From assembly GCA_937995745.1 (NCBI GenBank), contig CALKIU010000113.1:1-33553 (forward strand): a stretch of DNA of 33,553 nt, written 5' to 3'. Shown piece by piece: positions 24,776 through 33,390 of the stretch (position 1 is the first letter of the stretch; every line of letters begins with the position of its first letter). This DNA is from an uncultured Bacillaceae bacterium (GTDB lineage: Bacteria > Bacillota > Bacilli > Bacillales > Cytobacillaceae). A model generated the notes under the pieces. The model was not told the DNA's origin. It saw only the letters and a list, made by a program, of their open reading frames with translations, and did not search any database. Both the position numbers and the translations under genes were made by a program.

Positions 24776-24800
24776 TTTGCTAGAATAATATATGACAATT
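24776..24800. promoter_or_regulatory. Block shared with the nuo upstream region (atp copy)
   Basis: Matches 15956-15980 at 22 of 25 positions. It lies about 22 bp upstream of the candidate atp -35 element. Farther upstream two more short motifs are shared with nuo: GTGAAAAAT(C/T)T(C/T)AC at 24870 and 16028, and AAAACGTGAAA at 24948 and 16065. The rest of 24970-25645 shows no gene; it includes an inverted repeat GGGGCAGC/GCTGCCCC (25536-25590) in GC-rich sequence. Confidence 0.6.
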
Positions 24801-25645
24801 TTGAAAACCTTTTCGACTGCTCACTTTTAAAGCATACAATAGGAAATTTTTAAAGTCAATCAGTTTCGAGTGAAAAATCTCACTAATCAAAATTCCAGAT
24901 AATGAAATCTTCACAAAATTTTCAATAAAGTGGGGAAAATTTGTAGAAAAACGTGAAATAAATTGTTGGTTTTTCCACACCGCCCCCTTTTTTTCATTTT
25001 TTTAACGGCTGTTTTCAAGGAGATTTGACGGGATTCACTTAATCTCCGTGTATTAATATCATAACAAATTTATAGAAATTGTACGGGCCTTTTTTCATAG
25101 AAATGAAGATTGGATCGCGGCGTATCGCCGTGTTTTTGCGCCAAAAAATAGCGAACTTTTTGTCCGCGCGGGGCTTTTTCTTCACGACGGCCGGATTGGG
25201 CGGGTGTTTTCGCCACATTGCAAGATTTTTCCTATTCATCCCCATCTTTGTCAGTAATTAGGGCTTTCGTATATTTTACACCGTACATAACGTGTGGACA
25301 ATTTTTGCGAAAGATTGACACAAAACTGTAAAAAACGATGGCGCAGTCTGCCACTTTTCCCAAAATGGGGAATTCCGGCAGGAAAAATGTTTGAAAAATG
25401 TTTTAAAAAACCGGCCGGTTCATTTTAAAAAAGGAAAACCGGGGGCATGGTTGGCCGGGGCAATCAATCGGACCGGCGCCGGGTCATGAAGCCGCAACCG
25501 TTCCGGCCGGGGTGCCGGCTGAACGTGCCAAGGGCGGGGCAGCCCGTACTTGGGTTTTGGCCGCAAGTAATTTGTTGTTGGAGCTGCCCCCGGGCACCGG
25601 TTCGCACCGGGAGCCCCCTTTCCCCCTCATTTCCGGGCCGACCGC

Positions 25646-27964
25646 TCACGGTATGAAAATCGGCACTTCCAGTTCGTCAGTCTTGCCGGATTTTTTGGCC
25701 GCCACTTTGGCGATGTAGCTTCCTGATTCCGGCAAGTCTTCCGCATTTAATTCCACCTTCAGCATTCCCCTGCCGACGTTCCTCTTTTGATCGAGAAAAC
25801 CTTTAAAACGATAAGAGTCGCTGTCAAAAAGGGCAATGGCCAATTCCTCCGCTCCTCCCGGCAAATACACTTCATACCGGTACACTCCTTCCCGGTCGCC
25901 GGGTGCAAATTCAAAGCCCATGATGCGCGGATAATCGGGTTCTTCAATCACAAAAATATACGGAATGCGGATTGTCCGGGAACCGGCTTCAAGAATCAAA
26001 TAATCGTCATAAATCTTTTTTGTCAGTTTTTCCGGGTTTACCGTCAGGCTGATGGCCACTTTTTTCGATTCCTTCGGCCCGAGGGAAAAAGAAAGCGGCA
26101 GCTGCCAATCAAACCCGGCTTCCGTTTTCGGAAGGCGGAAGGAAAATTTTTTTGTGTCTTTTCCTTCGTTGAATATGGTAAGAAAGCGCGTTTCCTTCCG
26201 GTGGGGGCCGCTTTTTGCGAACTTGCCGAAATGGAGCGAACCGGGCGCGGCGATCGTTTCTGTTTCAATCGCTTCCCTGATTCGGATCCGGCCCGCCCCC
26301 TGTTCGAAGACGTGGTACGGCCGGCCGTTTTCTTTCATGAGGGGAACGGCCGTATTCATTAAGGCGGCTTTGATTTTTTCCGGACTCCAGTCGGGATGGG
26401 CTTGTTTGATAAGGGCGCAGGCGCCGGCGACATGGGGTGCGGCCATGCTGGTTCCGTGCAGCGCCAAATATCCGCCGGGAACGGTGCTGCGAATGGCCAC
26501 GCCGGGCGCCACCACATCCGGTTTGATTTCCCATGATGCGGCCACCGGTCCCCGCGAGCTGAACGGTGCGAGCCGGTCCTTTTCTTCGGTGATGATCGTC
26601 CGAATATAAGGCGGCGGATTTGTTTTGGCGAGGCGTTTTAATTTTTTGCCGTCTTTCCGGGAAATGACGGCGGCGGGAAGGTTGACCGGACTCTCCAGGT
26701 TGGCGAGGAGCGGACCGTTTGTATTGTTGTAAATCAAAACGGCCGCCGCTCCGGCATGTAATGCGTTTTGCGCTTTTTCTTTAAGAGGCAGTTCCCCCCG
26801 CTCGATGAGGACGATTTTTCCCGCCGCTCCTTTCAAGTGTTCCGGTTTGCCTTTTCCCCCGTCATGGAGCTGGTACGAACGGTCCAGCTTCCATTCTTGG
26901 GCGCCGGCGAGGGGATCAATTTTAATCTTTTCGCCGGTGTTGCCGATTTGCAGGAGCGGGCGTTTCAAGGACGGCGTGGAGGCCCCGACGGAAATCCCTT
27001 TTGATGCCGTCCCCGGGGAGCCGACCGTCCATTTTCCGGGACCGGAATTTCCCGACGAAGTGACGGCAATGATTCCTTTTTCCACCGCTTTGTCGATCGC
27101 TTTGTTTATGGGAAGGTCGGGGCCGTTGACGTCGTTGCCGAGGGAAAGGTTGATGATGTCCATCTTGTCTTTCACCGCTTCCTCAATGGCCGCCAAAACC
27201 TGCTCGGTTGTGCCCCTCCCCCCGGGACCGAGCGCCCGGTAAGCGTATATTGCCGCTTCCGGCGCGACACCGCGGATGCTGCCGTTCGCGCCGATGATGC
27301 CGGCGACATGGGTGCCGTGGATGGTTTTTAACCCTTCTATATTGGTTTCCATCGGATCGTCGTCGCCGTCGACAAGGTCGCGGCCGCCCTTGTAGGAAGT
27401 GCGGAGGTCGGGATGGTTGTAGTCGATTCCCGTGTCAATGACGCCGATTTTAATGCCTCTTCCGGTCAGCCTTTTATTTGTTGCATCAAAAAGCCCCCTC
27501 GCAGCGTCAGCGCCGATGATTTGCAAATTGTCGCCCTGCTCCGCCCGATAGACGTGCACGGGGGAAACGGACTCCACAGCATGGGTTTTGGCCAGCTTTT
27601 TCAAAGAGGAAGGTTTTCCTTTTACGGAAAAGCCGGTCAGCGCATGTTTGAATATGTATCTTAATGTCAGATCCGGATAAGGCTTCAGCATGGCTTCGAT
27701 TTCTGCCCTCGTCTTTTGCGCGGCGGTGATGACAATGGCCACTGTTTCTTCGTCCGGAGATGTTTCAGGAACGGAAGGCAGAAGCAGGCGCGTTTTGCCT
27801 GCTTCGGCGGCAGCGGCCGGGAACCGGATGGCGGTGGCTGTAAAAAGAAAAGCGATGACAGTTGCAAAAAGAATAGCCATGACGGCGGAGGAAAGCTGTT
27901 TGCCCAAAGTCCGTTTCACCCCTTTTTTCGCATATGCTGTTCTTCTGACTGCCGATTTATGCAT
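25646..27964 (-). CDS. Secreted S8 family serine protease, Vpr-like, with PA insert
   Basis: Subtilisin-type protease of 772 residues. After a basic start and a hydrophobic signal segment (about residues 29-47, then AAAAEA) comes an I9-type inhibitory propeptide (about 75-143). The S8 domain has catalytic Asp177 (GVIDTGID), His216 (HGTHVAG), oxyanion Asn306 and Ser506 (GTSMAAPHVAG). A PA-like domain (about 360-460) is inserted between Asn and Ser, as in Vpr. The C-terminal 200 residues are beta-rich. The start is uncertain: the ATG used lacks a good ribosome binding site, whereas TTG at 27907, 19 codons later, has AAGGGGTG upstream and leaves a more usual signal peptide. Not part of the atp operon. 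Confidence 0.92.
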   Translation of the reverse strand: MHKSAVRRTAYAKKGVKRTLGKQLSSAVMAILFATVIAFLFTATAIRFPAAAAEAGKTRLLLPSVPETSPDEETVAIVITAAQKTRAEIEAMLKPYPDLTLRYIFKHALTGFSVKGKPSSLKKLAKTHAVESVSPVHVYRAEQGDNLQIIGADAARGLFDATNKRLTGRGIKIGVIDTGIDYNHPDLRTSYKGGRDLVDGDDDPMETNIEGLKTIHGTHVAGIIGANGSIRGVAPEAAIYAYRALGPGGRGTTEQVLAAIEEAVKDKMDIINLSLGNDVNGPDLPINKAIDKAVEKGIIAVTSSGNSGPGKWTVGSPGTASKGISVGASTPSLKRPLLQIGNTGEKIKIDPLAGAQEWKLDRSYQLHDGGKGKPEHLKGAAGKIVLIERGELPLKEKAQNALHAGAAAVLIYNNTNGPLLANLESPVNLPAAVISRKDGKKLKRLAKTNPPPYIRTIITEEKDRLAPFSSRGPVAASWEIKPDVVAPGVAIRSTVPGGYLALHGTSMAAPHVAGACALIKQAHPDWSPEKIKAALMNTAVPLMKENGRPYHVFEQGAGRIRIREAIETETIAAPGSLHFGKFAKSGPHRKETRFLTIFNEGKDTKKFSFRLPKTEAGFDWQLPLSFSLGPKESKKVAISLTVNPEKLTKKIYDDYLILEAGSRTIRIPYIFVIEEPDYPRIMGFEFAPGDREGVYRYEVYLPGGAEELAIALFDSDSYRFKGFLDQKRNVGRGMLKVELNAEDLPESGSYIAKVAAKKSGKTDELEVPIFIP

Positions 27965-28113
27965 TGGGGGCACAAGAAGAAACTGGTGATTTGAGAGGGC
28001 GGGAAGGGTGACAGGCGGCTGAAAAGGTTTTGAATTTTGTAAAGAACTCGGGCTGAATATTCGGAACTTTGTGATAACCTTGGATTAAATGAATTTCTGC
28101 GGAGGTTTGTTTG

Positions 28114-28977
28114 ATGGATGTTAATTTGGGCAAATACAATGTAACGCCTTCTTTGCGGCGTCTGCTCGACATTGAACAGGTGCTGGACCGGGAGGATTTG
28201 CTTTACGGCCTTGGTTTTTATCCTTCGACCGACAACTTCAGGCATGCCTGCACCCCTTGTGATTTGGTTATATTTGGAAGTTTTGGGGCGGATGGGACCC
28301 ATTGCGGATTCCTGACCGACTTTGGCGCGGCGGCGAGTCTGGATGAAGCTCCCATTGTCTGTGTGGCCCCGATGAATGATTGTCCGACCCGTGTGGTGGC
28401 GAGAAATTTGCATGATTTTTTGCGGCTCCTGATGGACGATCCCGGGCTTCTTTATAATGATTTTGAGAGTGAAGAAGATTATTTGGCTTATAAGAAATAC
28501 GCCGCAGAGGATGACGGTCTTTTTGCTGAAAAAGAGAAGGCCGCGCGGGGGAAAGTCAGAAAGTATTTGGAGGAGAATTTTGAAATACCCGAAATAGAAA
28601 ATCCGTATCAGTATGTTCGGGACCTTGCGGCGGAGCGAAAAAGGACTGTCAGTGTGCAGACGGAAGACGGTTTGGGCGTTGCGGTTCCGTTCCGCAAAGG
28701 GGAAAAGCACATACCGTTCCCCCTTGATCCGTATAATAAGCCCGATCCGGGGGCTTTGAAGAAATACTTCGATTCCGCGCCCGTTGCCTCAAGGCTGGCG
28801 TTCATCAGGGATCTTCAGTTTTATTGGATTGTGGATGACCATCCGGATGTAAAAGGGATTGTCACGGAGGCACTGCGAAAAATGGGATTGAATGATGAAG
28901 CGGAACGGTTGGCCCCGGGGGAACCGCCCAAAAATAATGGGGACGGCTTCTTTTATGGAGGAGTTTTTACGTTGTAA
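28114..28977 (+). CDS. Uncharacterised protein, SUKH (SMI1/KNR4)-like
   Basis: The only plus-strand gene recognised here, 287 residues, cytoplasmic (no signal or membrane segment). GGAGG lies 8 nt before the ATG. Residues about 45-110 (CDLVIFGSFGADGTHCGFLTDFG, then APIVCVAPM, then VVARNLHDFLRLLM) follow the pattern of SUKH-fold proteins: a hydrophobic strand, a small-residue GADG turn, an aromatic strand and an FLxLL helix. Many SUKH proteins are immunity proteins against secreted or contact-dependent toxins; others are housekeeping. The C-terminal part is charged and helical, ending in a Gly/Phe-rich tail. No toxin gene is nearby. The family call is tentative. Confidence 0.62.
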   Translation: MDVNLGKYNVTPSLRRLLDIEQVLDREDLLYGLGFYPSTDNFRHACTPCDLVIFGSFGADGTHCGFLTDFGAAASLDEAPIVCVAPMNDCPTRVVARNLHDFLRLLMDDPGLLYNDFESEEDYLAYKKYAAEDDGLFAEKEKAARGKVRKYLEENFEIPEIENPYQYVRDLAAERKRTVSVQTEDGLGVAVPFRKGEKHIPFPLDPYNKPDPGALKKYFDSAPVASRLAFIRDLQFYWIVDDHPDVKGIVTEALRKMGLNDEAERLAPGEPPKNNGDGFFYGGVFTL

Positions 28978-28984
28978 AAGCGGA

Positions 28985-29019
28985 AAAAAACTGACCTGCG
29001 TTTGGCAGGTCAGTTTTTT
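28985..29019. terminator. Bidirectional terminator between the SUKH-like gene and wecB
   Basis: AAAAAACTGACCTGC and its complement (28985-29019) form a stem with a 5-nt loop, flanked by A on the left and T on the right. It serves both the plus-strand gene ending at 28977 and minus-strand wecB ending at 29026. Confidence 0.9.
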
Positions 29020-29025
29020 CCTATA

Positions 29026-30198
29026 TTAAGCATTCCCTTTTAACGGTTCATAAGGTTCGGGCCGTTCATCCGTCTGTTTGAAATAGTAGCGGATCGCTTG
29101 GCAGATGCGCTTGGAGGCGTTGCCGTCGCCGTACGGATTGACGGCCTTGGCCATTTTTTCATAAGCGGCTTTGTCGGTGAGAAGTTCGGTGGCCAGGCGG
29201 TAGATGGTTTCTTCTTCTACTCCGGCCAGTTTCAGAGTGCCCGCTTCAATTCCTTCCGGGCGTTCGGTCGTGTCGCGGAGGACGAGCACCGGCACGCCGA
29301 GGGAAGGCGCCTCTTCCTGAACGCCGCCGGAGTCGGTCAAAATGAGATGGGCCCGCGCGGCAAAGTTATGGAAATCGATAACATCGAGCGGTTCGATTAA
29401 GTGGATGCGCGGGTCGTCGCCGAGCACTTCATTGGCAATTTCCCGGACGACCGGATTGAGATGGACCGGATAGACGACCTGCACATCTTTTTGTTCTTCG
29501 ACGATTCGTTTGACAGCCCGGAACATGTTGCGCATCGGCTCGCCGAGGTTTTCGCGCCGGTGGGCGGTCAGCAAAATCAGGCGGTCGCTGCCGATTTTTT
29601 TCAAAACGTCATGTTCATACCGGTCCTTTACGGTTGTTTTCAAGGCGTCGATGGCCGTATTTCCCGTGATGAAGATGCTTTCTTCGTTTTTGTTTTCCGC
29701 CAGAAGGTTTTTTGCCGCTTTTGAAGTCGGGGCGAAGTGCAAGTCGGCAATGACGCCTGTCAATTGCCGGTTCATCTCCTCGGGATACGGGGAGTACTTG
29801 TTCCATGTCCTGAGACCGGCCTCCACGTGGCCGACGACTAGCTGGTTGTAAAAAGCGGCCAGGCTGGCCACAAAGGTCGTGGAAGTGTCGCCGTGCACGA
29901 GGACGATGTCGGGCCGGACTTCTTTCATCACTTTATCGAGGCCTTCCAAAGCTTTTACGGTAATGTCGACAAGGGTTTGCCGATCCTTCATAATATCGAG
30001 GTCATAATCGGGCGTGATGCCGAAAATGTCCAGTACTTGATCAAGCATTTCGCGGTGCTGGGCCGTCACCGTGACGATGGATTCGAAGTGTTCCGGTGAT
30101 TTTTGCAGCTCCAGCACGAGCGGAGCCATTTTTATGGCTTCCGGTCTTGTTCCAAAAATGGTCATGACTTTTATCGGTCGATTCAATCCATCCACCAT
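29026..30198 (-). CDS. wecB: UDP-N-acetylglucosamine 2-epimerase (non-hydrolysing)
   Basis: Interconverts UDP-GlcNAc and UDP-ManNAc, the precursor for teichoic-acid linkage units and other surface glycans; also called MnaA. 390 residues, two Rossmann-like domains. Signatures are FGTRPEAIKM near the N-terminus, HGDTSTTF, VGHVEAGLRTWNKYSP, LLTAHRREN, and the C-terminal TDSGGVQEEAPSLGVPVLVLR. The ATG at MVDGLNRP precedes the conserved VMTIFGTRPEA by ten residues; its ribosome binding site is weak, so another close start is possible. It ends at the shared terminator and is separated from upp by 398 bp. Confidence 0.96.
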   Translation of the reverse strand: MVDGLNRPIKVMTIFGTRPEAIKMAPLVLELQKSPEHFESIVTVTAQHREMLDQVLDIFGITPDYDLDIMKDRQTLVDITVKALEGLDKVMKEVRPDIVLVHGDTSTTFVASLAAFYNQLVVGHVEAGLRTWNKYSPYPEEMNRQLTGVIADLHFAPTSKAAKNLLAENKNEESIFITGNTAIDALKTTVKDRYEHDVLKKIGSDRLILLTAHRRENLGEPMRNMFRAVKRIVEEQKDVQVVYPVHLNPVVREIANEVLGDDPRIHLIEPLDVIDFHNFAARAHLILTDSGGVQEEAPSLGVPVLVLRDTTERPEGIEAGTLKLAGVEEETIYRLATELLTDKAAYEKMAKAVNPYGDGNASKRICQAIRYYFKQTDERPEPYEPLKGNA

Positions 30199-30388
30199 CT
30201 TTCACTATTATCCACAGCAATTATTGTGTTTTGGCCCAAAAGCGCAGACCGTGCTGCTGCGCAAAATCCGGGCGGAGCGGGTTTCCCGCCCGGCCATTAT
30301 GTATTGTTGCCATTTTTTCCGGGATGCCGGTGCGTTTCACTGCATGCGGCCGCGGTTTGGCAGGGGGAAGCCGTGGCGGTTTACCGTC

Positions 30389-30590
30389 CGGCATTCGGAA
30401 TTCATTGCGGCGACCGGCACCGCCACCGGCGGCCATACTTGAACCGGCGCAGCACCCGGATTCACTGCGACGATCGTCACCTGCGGCCATACTTGAACCG
30501 TGCAGCGCCCGGCATCCGCTGCCGCACATGATTCCGCCGCCGGCAGCAGTACTTGAACCGGTTTAACGCCCGGCACCCGCTAAGGCGGCT
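30389..30590. repeat. Family C GC-rich tandem repeat, about 3.5 units of 54-60 bp
   Basis: The word ACTTGAACCG recurs at 30437, 30491 and 30551 (periods 54 and 60 bp), each preceded by CCGGC/CTGCGGC(C/A) and followed by GC(A/G)CCCGG(C/A)(A/T). A partial unit without the central word lies at 30389-30428. The array fills the spacer between upp and wecB; 30199-30388 shows nothing else. Confidence 0.7.
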
Positions 30591-30596
30591 GTCAGT

Positions 30597-31226
30597 TTAT
30601 TTTGTTCCGAAGAGACGGTCGCCCGCATCGCCAAGACCGGGGATGATATATCCTTTGTCGTCCAATCGTTCGTCAAGGGCCGCCGTGTAGATGTCCACAT
30701 CATCATGCGCTTTTTGCACTGCTTCCACACCTTCGGGAGCGGCAATCAGGCACATAAATTTGATGTTTTTGGCGCCCCGTTTTTTCAAAGCGTTGATCGC
30801 TTCCACGGCGGATCCGCCTGTTGCCAGCATCGGATCGACGATGATAAAATCCCTTTCTTCCACGTCTGACGGAAGCTTCACATAATATTCGACCGGCTTT
30901 AACGTTTCCGGGTCGCGGTACAAACCGATGTGGCCGACTTTGGCCGTGGGAATGAGTTTCAAGATGCCGTCCACCATGCCGATTCCCGCGCGCAAAATCG
31001 GTATGACGCCGATTTTTTTGCCGGATAATACTTTCGATTTCGTTTTCGTTACCGGTGTCTCGATTTCTATTTCTTTCAACGGCAAATCCCGTGTTATTTC
31101 AAAAGCCATCAAAGTGGCAATCTCGTCAACGAGTTCGCGGAACTCCTTCGTTCCCGTGTTTATATCGCGGACATGTGTCAATTTATGTTGAATCAGCGGA
31201 TGATCGATTACATGCAATTTGCCCAT
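30597..31226 (-). CDS. upp: Uracil phosphoribosyltransferase
   Basis: Cytosolic salvage enzyme: uracil + PRPP gives UMP + PPi. 209 residues, the usual length. The PRPP-binding loop is seen as VDPMLATGGSA near residues 130-140, and the uracil-binding C-terminal part as LDERLDDKGYIIPGLGDAGDRLFGTK. The ATG at MGKLHVIDHP is chosen because relatives begin there; AAGGAG lies about 11 nt upstream. A longer frame would add Cys/Phe-rich sequence not found in the family. It neighbours glyA as in most Bacilli. Confidence 0.97.
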   Translation of the reverse strand: MGKLHVIDHPLIQHKLTHVRDINTGTKEFRELVDEIATLMAFEITRDLPLKEIEIETPVTKTKSKVLSGKKIGVIPILRAGIGMVDGILKLIPTAKVGHIGLYRDPETLKPVEYYVKLPSDVEERDFIIVDPMLATGGSAVEAINALKKRGAKNIKFMCLIAAPEGVEAVQKAHDDVDIYTAALDERLDDKGYIIPGLGDAGDRLFGTK

Positions 31227-31287
31227 CGTTTTCATCGCTCCTTTGCAAAAAGTCTCTCGGGCAAAAACGCAAACCGCGCTTTCGCTC

Positions 31288-31316
31288 ATTTTATAAGAAA
31301 AACATTTTCAAGGCAA
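31288..31316 (-). promoter_or_regulatory. upp: Candidate sigma-A promoter of upp
   Basis: On the minus strand TTGCCT (31311-31316) and TAAAAT (31288-31293) are separated by 17 bp, matching 4/6 and 5/6. Transcription would start about 55 nt before the upp ATG. Confidence 0.5.
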
Positions 31317-31713
31317 TAACTGACAAATTTTCAAAACATTTATATTTCTATACCTTGGCTTTCGGGTCCCACCCCCGTCCGGACAATCGTTGGCTTTCGG
31401 GCATCCAGTTTCTTGTAAAACGGCCAACCATCATTGGCTCTCCGGCAATCAGCCGCCGGCAAACCGGCTTTATGGAAAACAGCCGTTTTAAGTATGTATG
31501 AAACGGTGTGAATCAAATCTTTTTCTTCGAATATTTTCTTCCGCTGACAAAACACACACTTTCTTTTATCTTACCAAAACCTTCATCATTTTAGTGCCGG
31601 AAATCGCAATATTACACAAAAATCGTGCCGCTTCGACAAAAAAACGCTTGCACCGGGGTTGGGGAACGGCGTTTGGGCCCGGACGAAAACAGCCGTGGCC
31701 GGGCAGGGCGCCG

Positions 31714-31728
31714 AGGTGCCTGGCACCT
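31714..31728. repeat. GGTGCC hairpin in the glyA-upp spacer
   Basis: AGGTGCCTGGCACCT is a perfect 7-bp inverted repeat with a 1-nt centre. An imperfect GGCAC/GTGCC pair follows at 31774-31800. It shares GGTGCCTG with the first family D unit and may be a related extragenic palindrome. The spacer 31317-31830 otherwise shows no gene. Confidence 0.45.
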
Positions 31729-31826
31729 GTGGATATGTAGCTGTTCCGGAATTGGACCAGGCATTTGGCGCCCGGCACTTTTAGCATTCTCTGTGGTGCC
31801 CGGCCATATGATACAACCGGGACCAT

Positions 31827-31860
31827 CAAAAAAGGCAGGCCGCATTTTGCGCCTGCCTTT
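31827..31860 (-). terminator. glyA terminator
   Basis: On the minus strand a perfect 10-bp stem AAAGGCAGGC/GCCTGCCTTT (31831-31860) with a 10-nt loop is followed by a T run. It begins 4 nt after the glyA stop. Confidence 0.9.
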
Positions 31861-31864
31861 GTCA

Positions 31865-33109
31865 TTATTTTTCCGGGTAGAGCGGGAATTTGTTTGTTAA
31901 GGCTTCAACCCGTTTTTTGGCTTCTTCCAGTTTTTCTTTATTGTCATAGTTTTTGAGAGTGAATCCGATGATCGATGCAATTTCGTCCATTTCTTCTTCG
32001 CCGAAGCCGCGGGTGGTGACAGCTGCCGTACCGATGCGGATTCCGCTTGTGACAGACGGTTTTTCCGGATCGAAAGGAATCGTGTTTTTATTGACGGTGA
32101 TGCCGACTTCATCGAGAACTTCTTCGGCAATTTTTCCGGTCAATCCGAGCGGGCGAACGTCCACAAGCAACAGGTGGTTGTCCGTTCCGTCCGAAACAAG
32201 ATTCAAGCCTTCCTTTTTCAGGCCTTCCGCCAGACGTTTGGCGTTTTTGACAATATTTTTCGCATATTCTTTAAAGCTGTCCTGAAGAGCTTCGCCGAGA
32301 GCGACCGCTTTTGCCGCGATGACGTGCATCAACGGGCCGCCTTGGATGCCCGGGAATACGGCTTTGTCAATTTTCTTGGCGTATTCTTTTTTGCAAAGGA
32401 TTAAACCGCCGCGCGGTCCGCGCAAGGTTTTGTGCGTTGTCGTCGTTACAAAATCCGCATACGGCACCGGGTTCGGATGAAGACCTGCCGCAACGAGTCC
32501 GGCAATGTGGGCCATGTCGACCATCAAGTAGGCCCCGACTTCATCGGCAATCTCACGGAACCGTTTAAAGTCGATGATGCGGGGATAGGCGCTTGCGCCG
32601 GCGACGATCATTTTCGGCTTATGCGTTCGGGCTTTGTCCAACACATCATCGTAATTGATCCGATGGGTTTCCGGATCAACGCCGTACTCGACAAAATTAT
32701 ATTGGACGCCGCTGAAATTCACGGGGCTTCCATGCGTCAAGTGACCGCCGTGGGACAAGTTCATGCCGAGGACGGTATCGCCGTGCTCCAACACGCTGAA
32801 ATAAACGGCCATGTTCGCTTGGGCGCCGGAGTGGGGCTGAACGTTGGCGTGTTCGGCACCGAAGATCTTTTTGGCGCGCTCCCTGGCCAAGTCTTCCACG
32901 ATGTCCACGTATTCGCATCCGCCGTAATAGCGCCGGCCCGGATATCCTTCCGCATATTTATTCGTCAATACGGATCCCTGAGCCTCCAACACCGCTTCAC
33001 TGACAAAGTTTTCCGAAGCAATCAACTCGATTTTCGAACGCTGGCGGCCTAATTCTTGTTGGATGGCTTGAAATACTTGTTCGTCCTGTTGCTGCAAAAT
33101 ACTCATCAT
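31865..33109 (-). CDS. glyA: Serine hydroxymethyltransferase
   Basis: PLP enzyme that converts serine and tetrahydrofolate to glycine and methylene-THF, the main source of one-carbon units for purines and thymidylate. 414 residues. The PLP lysine lies in TTTTHKTLRGPRGG; IELIASENFVS and YAEGYPGRRYYGGCEYVD near the N-terminus are family signatures. Of two adjacent ATG codons the first is used (GAGGTGG about 6 nt upstream); the second is equally possible. The gene stands alone with its own terminator, and a PurR-type box pair lies upstream. Confidence 0.97.
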   Translation of the reverse strand: MMSILQQQDEQVFQAIQQELGRQRSKIELIASENFVSEAVLEAQGSVLTNKYAEGYPGRRYYGGCEYVDIVEDLARERAKKIFGAEHANVQPHSGAQANMAVYFSVLEHGDTVLGMNLSHGGHLTHGSPVNFSGVQYNFVEYGVDPETHRINYDDVLDKARTHKPKMIVAGASAYPRIIDFKRFREIADEVGAYLMVDMAHIAGLVAAGLHPNPVPYADFVTTTTHKTLRGPRGGLILCKKEYAKKIDKAVFPGIQGGPLMHVIAAKAVALGEALQDSFKEYAKNIVKNAKRLAEGLKKEGLNLVSDGTDNHLLLVDVRPLGLTGKIAEEVLDEVGITVNKNTIPFDPEKPSVTSGIRIGTAAVTTRGFGEEEMDEIASIIGFTLKNYDNKEKLEEAKKRVEALTNKFPLYPEK

Positions 33110-33141
33110 ACTCCACCTCAATTTCAACAAAATATGTAAAT

Positions 33142-33169
33142 ATTATGTCGATTTTAAAAATACTTTCAC
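33142..33169 (-). promoter_or_regulatory. glyA: Candidate glyA promoter
   Basis: On the minus strand GTGAAA (33164-33169) and CATAAT (33142-33147) are 16 bp apart, matching 4/6 and 5/6. An overlapping TAATAT (33140-33145) with 18-bp spacing is an alternative. Confidence 0.4.
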
Positions 33170-33227
33170 GCCTAAACCTTTCTCAATTTTAATCGTTTAG
33201 AGGGAAATGTGCAAGACTTCCACCCGA

Positions 33228-33272
33228 AAAACCGAATATTTTTAGTGCCATTTTTATTAAACGTTCGTTTAA
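33228..33272. promoter_or_regulatory. glyA: Putative PurR operator (two inverted PurBoxes) upstream of glyA
   Basis: AAAACCGAATATT (33228-33240) matches the PurBox consensus AWWWCCGAACWWT at 12 of 13 positions. An inverted, weaker box with GTTCG lies at 33260-33272. The CGAA cores are 25 bp apart, which as I recall is the spacing of the B. subtilis pur operon boxes. glyA belongs to the PurR regulon in B. subtilis. The second box doubles as an inverted repeat TTAAACG-TT-CGTTTAA. Confidence 0.55.
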
Positions 33273-33299
33273 ATCGGAACCCGTGCGCAGGAACAGGGG

Positions 33300-33328
33300 T
33301 GGGACATGGGGACAGGTTTGCTGTCCCT
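33300..33328 (-). repeat. Family D REP-like element, inverted copy
   Basis: GGGACAG (33309-33315), a 5-nt loop and CTGTCCC (33321-33327) form the hairpin, with GGGACAT before it. Read on the minus strand it shares the 16-mer CCTGTCCCCATGTCCC with the third unit at 16952-17092. Confidence 0.65.
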
Positions 33329-33390
33329 GACAAAAAATGGATGACACCGTTTGGCCGTTTATTCTCTTCCTTTGTCCCACAGATTTAATT

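Noticed and set aside
25410..25421. AACCGGCCGGTT as a terminator of the subtilase gene
   Set aside because: The palindrome has no loop and lies about 225 bp from the stop codon; a usable hairpin would have only about four base pairs.
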